The notes under the pieces: generated by a model
The model's database searches: none
What the model was told of the DNA's origin: nothing
What the model saw: the letters and a program-made list of their open reading frames with translations, nothing else
Shown here: piece by piece, positions 61,101 to 64,000 of the stretch
Layout: each line of letters starts with the position of its first letter
How positions within the stretch are numbered: the first letter of the stretch is position 1
Made by a program: the position numbers and the translations under genes
Assembly (NCBI GenBank): GCA_024291935.2
Contig: CM044322.1
Span: forward strand, 68,129,405-68,193,404
DNA: 64,000 nucleotides
Direction: 5' to 3'
From: Okapia johnstoni
Taxonomy: Eukaryota > Chordata > Mammalia > Artiodactyla > Giraffidae

Positions 61101-62470
61101 CTCAAGTATGGCCTCTATTATGTTGAGGTAACTTCCTTCTTTGCTCATTTTTTGAAGAGTATTTATCATAAATGGTGTTGAAAAGTTTTAAAAGCTTTTT
61201 CTGCATTTATTGTGATTACCATATGGATTTATCTTGCAATTTGTTAATATGATATATCACATTGATGGATCTGTGTATACTGAAGAATGCTTTCATCCCT
61301 GGGATAAATCCAACTTGATCATGGTGTACTATCTTTTTAATATACTTTTGAATTCTGTTTGCTAGTGTTTTGTTGAGGATTTTCCCATCTCTTTTCATCA
61401 GTGTTATCGGCCTGTAATTTTCTTTTTTGTATTGTCTTTGTCTGGTTTTGGTATAAGGGTGTTAATGGCCTTCTAGAACGAATTTGGAAGTGTTCCTTCC
61501 TCTGCAGTTCTTTGAAAAAATTTTATAAGAATAGACATTAGCTCTTCTCTAAATGTTTTAGAGAACTCACCTGTGAAACCATCAGGGCCTGTGCTTTAAA
61601 TTTTTGAGAGTTTTTTTTTTGATCACATTTTTGATTTCAGTGCATGTAATTGGCTTGTTCGTAATTTCTATTTTTTCCTGGTTCAGTCTTGGAAGATTGA
61701 ACTTTTCTAAGAATATATCCATTTCTTTCAGGTTGTCCTTTTAATTGGTATATAGTTACTTGAAAGAGCTTCTTATGATCCGTTGTATTTCTGCATTGTC
61801 TGTTGTAATCTCTTCTTTCTCCTTCCTAATAATGTTGATTTGATTATTCTCCCATTTTTTTCTTGATGAGTGTGACTAATTTTTTGTCAATTTTGTTTAT
61901 CTTCTCAAAAAGGCAGCTTTTAGTTTCATTAATCTTTACTATTGTTCCTTCATTTCTTTTTCATGTATTTCTTCTCTTATCTGTAGGATTTCTTCTCTTC
62001 TACTAGTTTTTCTGTTGCTAGAGGCTATTCCTGTAAATCATGTGAGAGGTACAGAGACTTTACAAGAACATCTGCATCATTTATACATATTTTAGTCATA
62101 AAACTAAAGACAAATAATACAGACCATTATCTTTTTCATTTTTCACAAACGTGGTAGTAGCTTCCATTTTGTTGCTACGTGTTATATTTGAATACTAATA
62201 CATTCTGATGTAAATTCTATAAAGTTAATTTTTAATGTACTATTTGACCAAATTGATGTTGTACTTCTTTCATATTACTTCTATGATCTCAAGGACAATG
62301 TATCTTCAATCATTTGGAAAATGGACATAGCCCACATCGTGAAGAAAGATATTTACTGGGTAAAACTGTACAAGTTCGCTGCTATGACGGCTACAGTCTT
62401 CAAAATAATCAGAACACAATGACCTGCACAGAGAATGGCTGGTCTCCTCCTCCCAGATGCATCCGTGTCC
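49124..62470 (+). CDS. CFHR3-like gene, 5' part, with a triplicated SCR7-like exon (continues past window)
   Basis: Visible coding exons are 49124-49181 (signal peptide), 54498-54686 (SCR6-like), 55114-55290, 58711-58887 and 62294-62470 (three SCR7-like copies). All introns are GT-AG and every junction is phase 1, so the exons splice into one frame: a 19-residue signal, a 63-residue SCR, then three SCRs of 59 residues. The order signal-SCR6-SCR7 is that of mammalian CFHR3/CFHR4, secreted plasma proteins that modulate C3b and factor H binding. In human CFHR3 the SCR7-like domain occurs once. Here it lies in a 3.6-kb tandem array that is still running at the right edge. No stop codon is seen. 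The C-terminal exons are outside the window, so function and exact orthology remain open. Confidence 0.8.
49830..50430. mobile_element. L1 3' fragment with inversion
   Basis: 49830-50236 is antisense L1 3' text ('ttttatggctgagtactatt' near 50128). From about 50237 the sense L1 3' terminus follows ('cagggagctccactcagtgc', 'aacccaacattgtaaagcaa'). The head-to-head join suggests twin priming. Confidence 0.7.
51186..51418 (-). mobile_element. Bov-tA SINE, antisense
   Basis: 'taagtcgcttcagtcatgtc' near 51210 to 'catgtctcctgcattggcag'-like text and 'tctttaccacgagcactaag'. Nearly complete. Confidence 0.9.
51455..51905. mobile_element. Possible MLT1-type LTR relic
   Basis: 'attggcttaagacaacacac' near 51473 followed by GC-richer CTGGCTGG/CAGCTGGACTGG text is reminiscent of MLT1/MaLR LTRs. 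The assignment is uncertain. Confidence 0.3.
52262..52486 (-). mobile_element. Bov-tA SINE, antisense
   Basis: 'gtgctgtgtgcttagtccct', 'tctccaggcaagaatactgg' and 'actgagccatatgggaagcc' mark both ends and the middle. Confidence 0.9.
54498..54686 (+). CDS. SCR1 exon of the CFHR-like gene (CFH SCR6-like)
   Basis: This 189-bp phase 1-1 exon begins after a CCAAG acceptor and ends at a GTAAGT donor (54687). It encodes [15 protein letters not shown], then [36 protein letters not shown]: four cysteines, and a conserved Trp in GWSPEEPC. It matches SCR1 of human CFHR3 (KPCDFPDIKHG..., YYSYYCDEHFETP..SYWDHIHCTQDGWSP), which corresponds to CFH SCR6. The final A joins GA of the next exon to give Arg (LRQC). 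This exon lies outside the tandem array and is single copy here. Confidence 0.9.
55114..55290 (+). CDS. SCR7-like exon, copy 1
   Basis: This 177-bp phase 1-1 exon runs from a CTTAAG acceptor to a GTGAGT donor. It reads [58 protein letters not shown]. It has four cysteines and the conserved Trp. Human CFHR3 SCR2 has YLENGYNQNYGRKFVQGK and CMENGWSPTPRCIRV in the same places, which equates it with CFH SCR7. It differs from copies 2 and 3 by eight bases, five of them amino-acid changes (Tyr/His, Ile/Ser, Gln/Leu, Arg/Gln, Glu/Asp). CFH SCR6-7 is known to bind heparin and several bacterial factor H-binding proteins; binding by this paralogue is not shown. Confidence 0.9.
55748..58434 (-). mobile_element. 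L1 fragment in tandem unit 1, antisense
   Basis: The minus strand gives ORF2 C-terminal remnants such as [20 protein letters not shown] (near 56320) and [20 protein letters not shown] (near 56980), then RT-region text such as [11 protein letters not shown] near 57730. Stops break the frame. The 5' side is truncated at 58434, where exon-flanking DNA resumes. Confidence 0.85.
58711..58887 (+). CDS. SCR7-like exon, copy 2
   Basis: Same length, phase, CTTAAG acceptor and GTGAGT donor as copy 1, 3,597 bp downstream. It reads [42 protein letters not shown] and the same [16 protein letters not shown] ending. All cysteines and the Trp are kept, with no stop or frameshift. Its last base is C instead of A; spliced to the GA of a following copy this still encodes Arg, so the inter-domain linker VRQC is unchanged. 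The open frame and intact splice sites argue for a usable coding exon. Confidence 0.85.
59347..62017 (-). mobile_element. L1 fragment in tandem unit 2, antisense
   Basis: Same element and same truncation point as in unit 1, so it was copied with the unit and not inserted independently. It lacks the 17-bp piece present at 55751-55767. Confidence 0.85.
62294..62470 (+). CDS. SCR7-like exon, copy 3
   Basis: It lies 3,583 bp after copy 2 and differs from it by a single base in the exon (CGT to CAT, Arg to His in SPHREE). The acceptor is CTCAAG and the donor GTGAGT. Four cysteines, Trp and frame are intact. With copy 2 it shares all the changes that separate it from copy 1, so copies 2 and 3 are the closest pair. 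What it splices to lies beyond the window. Confidence 0.85.
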
Positions 62471-62929
62471 GTGAGTAAACTGGCCTGAGATCCCAGCGTG
62501 TTCATAATTTTCTAAGACTCAGCTGTATTATCCACCCCAGAATGTTTATATCAACCTCTTGCTTTGCCAAAGGACCTATTTAATTTTATTGTTTACAAGT
62601 GTATGTGAGTGTACCTATGAACTTCTTGATAAGCGTATAACAAAATACATGTACCTGTTGATAGACATCGCTCAAGAAAGTATGAAAAGGTCCGCAAAGA
62701 AGAAACCTGTAATAACAGAGTGGGGCCAGAAAGATGGCAGGAGTCTCACTGTCTCTCCTGATATAAACGCAGACTCTGACCATCATTTGTGGATAAGATT
62801 ATCTTTGAGGGGGTCCAGGAGTCTAGCAGAGACAGGAGAGCATGCTGCTAGAGCACAAAGATTCAAGACTGGCGCATCACTGAGGGTTAGAGGAGTAGTC
62901 TCATTTTGCCCCTGAAGTGACACTGCCTA

Positions 62930-64000
62930 GTATACTAGGCTCTATGTTCATCCACCTCTTTAGAACTGACTCAAGTACATTCCTTTTTATGACTGAGTGA
63001 TATTCCATTGTATACATGTAGCACAGCTTCTTTATCCATTCATCTGTCAGTGTACAGCTATGTTGCTGTTGCTTACAACAGCTATATATGTCTTAGCTGT
63101 TGTAAATGGAGCTGCAGTGGACTTTCGGGTACATGTGTCTTTTGCAATTTTTGTTTTCTCAGGGTATATATATATATAACTGTGGGATTGCTAGGTCATA
63201 CAGTGGTTTTATTCTTCATTTTGTAAGGACTCTCCATACTGTTCTTCATAGTGGCTGCCTCAATTTACATTCCCACCAACAGTGCAAGAGGGATCCCTTT
63301 TCTCAACACCCTCTCCAGCGTTTATTGTTTGTAGCCTTTTTGATAATGGCCATTCTGAGTGGTGTGAAGTCATATGTCATTGTAGTTTTGATTTGCATTT
63401 CTCTAATAATGAGTTATGTTGAGCATCTAGTCATGTGTTCATTAGCCATCGTAGGCCTTTCGACAAACGTCTGTGTAGGTCTTTTCCCCATTTTTTGATT
63501 TTTGATTGGGTTGTTTGTTTTTCTGGTATTGATTTGTATGATCTGCTTGTATCTTTTGGAAATTAGTCCTTTGTCAGTTGTTTCACTTGCTGTTGTTTTT
63601 ACCCATTCTGAGCATTGTGTTTTCACCTGATTTATAGTTTCCTTTGCTGTGGAGAAGCTTCTAAGTTTAATTATGTCCCACTTGATCATTTCTGTTTTTT
63701 TTTCGACTACTCCAGGAGGTGGGTCATAGAGGATCTTGCTGTGATTTATGACATAGGGTGTTCTGCCTGTGTTTTCCATCCATTTTGAGTTCATCTTTGC
63801 ATATGATGTTAGGAAGTAGTCTAGTTTCATTCTTTGCAATGTAGCTGTCAGGTTTTCCCAGCAGCACTTACAGAAGAGACTATCTTTGCCCAGTTGTATA
63901 ATCTCTCCTCCTTCTGTTTTCGTGCCAGTACCATACTGGCTGGATGACTATAGCTTTGTAGTCAGTCTCAAGTCAGGAAGGTTGATTCCTCTAGCTCTAT
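62930..64000 (-). mobile_element. L1 fragment in tandem unit 3, antisense (cut by window end)
   Basis: Continues the same L1 segment as units 1 and 2, including the 17-bp deletion, to the end of the window. Confidence 0.85.

Larger units (their letters stand above)
58435..62017 (+). repeat. Tandem unit 2 (3,583 bp)
   Basis: Head-to-tail copy of unit 1. The L1 body looks about 99% identical to unit 1 by eye, while the stretch around the exon is roughly 5% different. It contains exon copy 2. Confidence 0.9.
62018..64000 (+). repeat. Tandem unit 3 (partial, cut by window end)
   Basis: Third head-to-tail copy, with exon copy 3 and the first part of the L1 segment. It shares the 17-bp L1 deletion with unit 2. 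It carries TATATATATA expansion near 63165. Confidence 0.9.

Noticed and set aside
55114..62470. Positive selection among SCR7-like exon copies
   Set aside because: Copy 1 and copy 2 differ by five replacement and three silent changes. That ratio is not above neutral expectation and the numbers are too small.

Overview
The window is mammalian nuclear DNA from a ruminant, most likely a bovid. It is filled with BovB (RTE-type) LINEs, tRNA-derived Bov-tA/BOV-A SINEs and ruminant L1 copies, and the only host genes are split into short exons with GT-AG introns. No prokaryotic genes, CRISPR arrays, rRNA or functional tRNA genes were seen.

Two host loci are visible, both on the + strand and both in the complement factor H / factor H-related (CFH/CFHR) family. 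Locus 1 (about 1.35-16.6 kb) is the 3' end of a CFH-like gene. Its four exons encode short consensus repeats (SCR, sushi/CCP) that match CFH SCR17, 18, 19 and 20. It looks broken: SCR17 carries a one-base insertion, the expected SCR19 acceptor reads GG (an in-frame AG lies 9 bases downstream), and SCR20 has an in-frame TGA and has lost its last cysteine. Its SCR18-SCR19 intron is swollen to about 13 kb by stacked BovB, L1 and SINE insertions.

From 16.6 to 49 kb lies an intergenic retroelement field. It includes a BovB copy with a 574-codon open frame over the reverse transcriptase, an L1 with a large internal deletion, a long antisense L1 carrying two BovB and two SINE insertions, and a spacerless inverted repeat (about 30.6-36.7 kb) with arms of about 2.8 and 3.3 kb. 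The inverted repeat may be a real palindrome or a fold-back assembly artefact.

Locus 2 (49.1 kb to beyond the right edge) is the 5' part of a CFHR3-like gene. It has a signal-peptide exon, one SCR6-like exon, then an SCR7-like exon present three times inside a tandem array of about 3.6-kb units. Each unit holds one 177-bp phase 1-1 exon plus an antisense L1 segment, and the third unit runs off the window. All visible exons of locus 2 are open, with four cysteines per SCR and usable splice sites, so the array can extend the protein by 59 residues per unit. This intragenic SCR7-like expansion is the most notable feature. A TATA-like box and a cluster of possible HNF4/FOXA/HNF1 sites precede the signal exon, which would fit liver expression.
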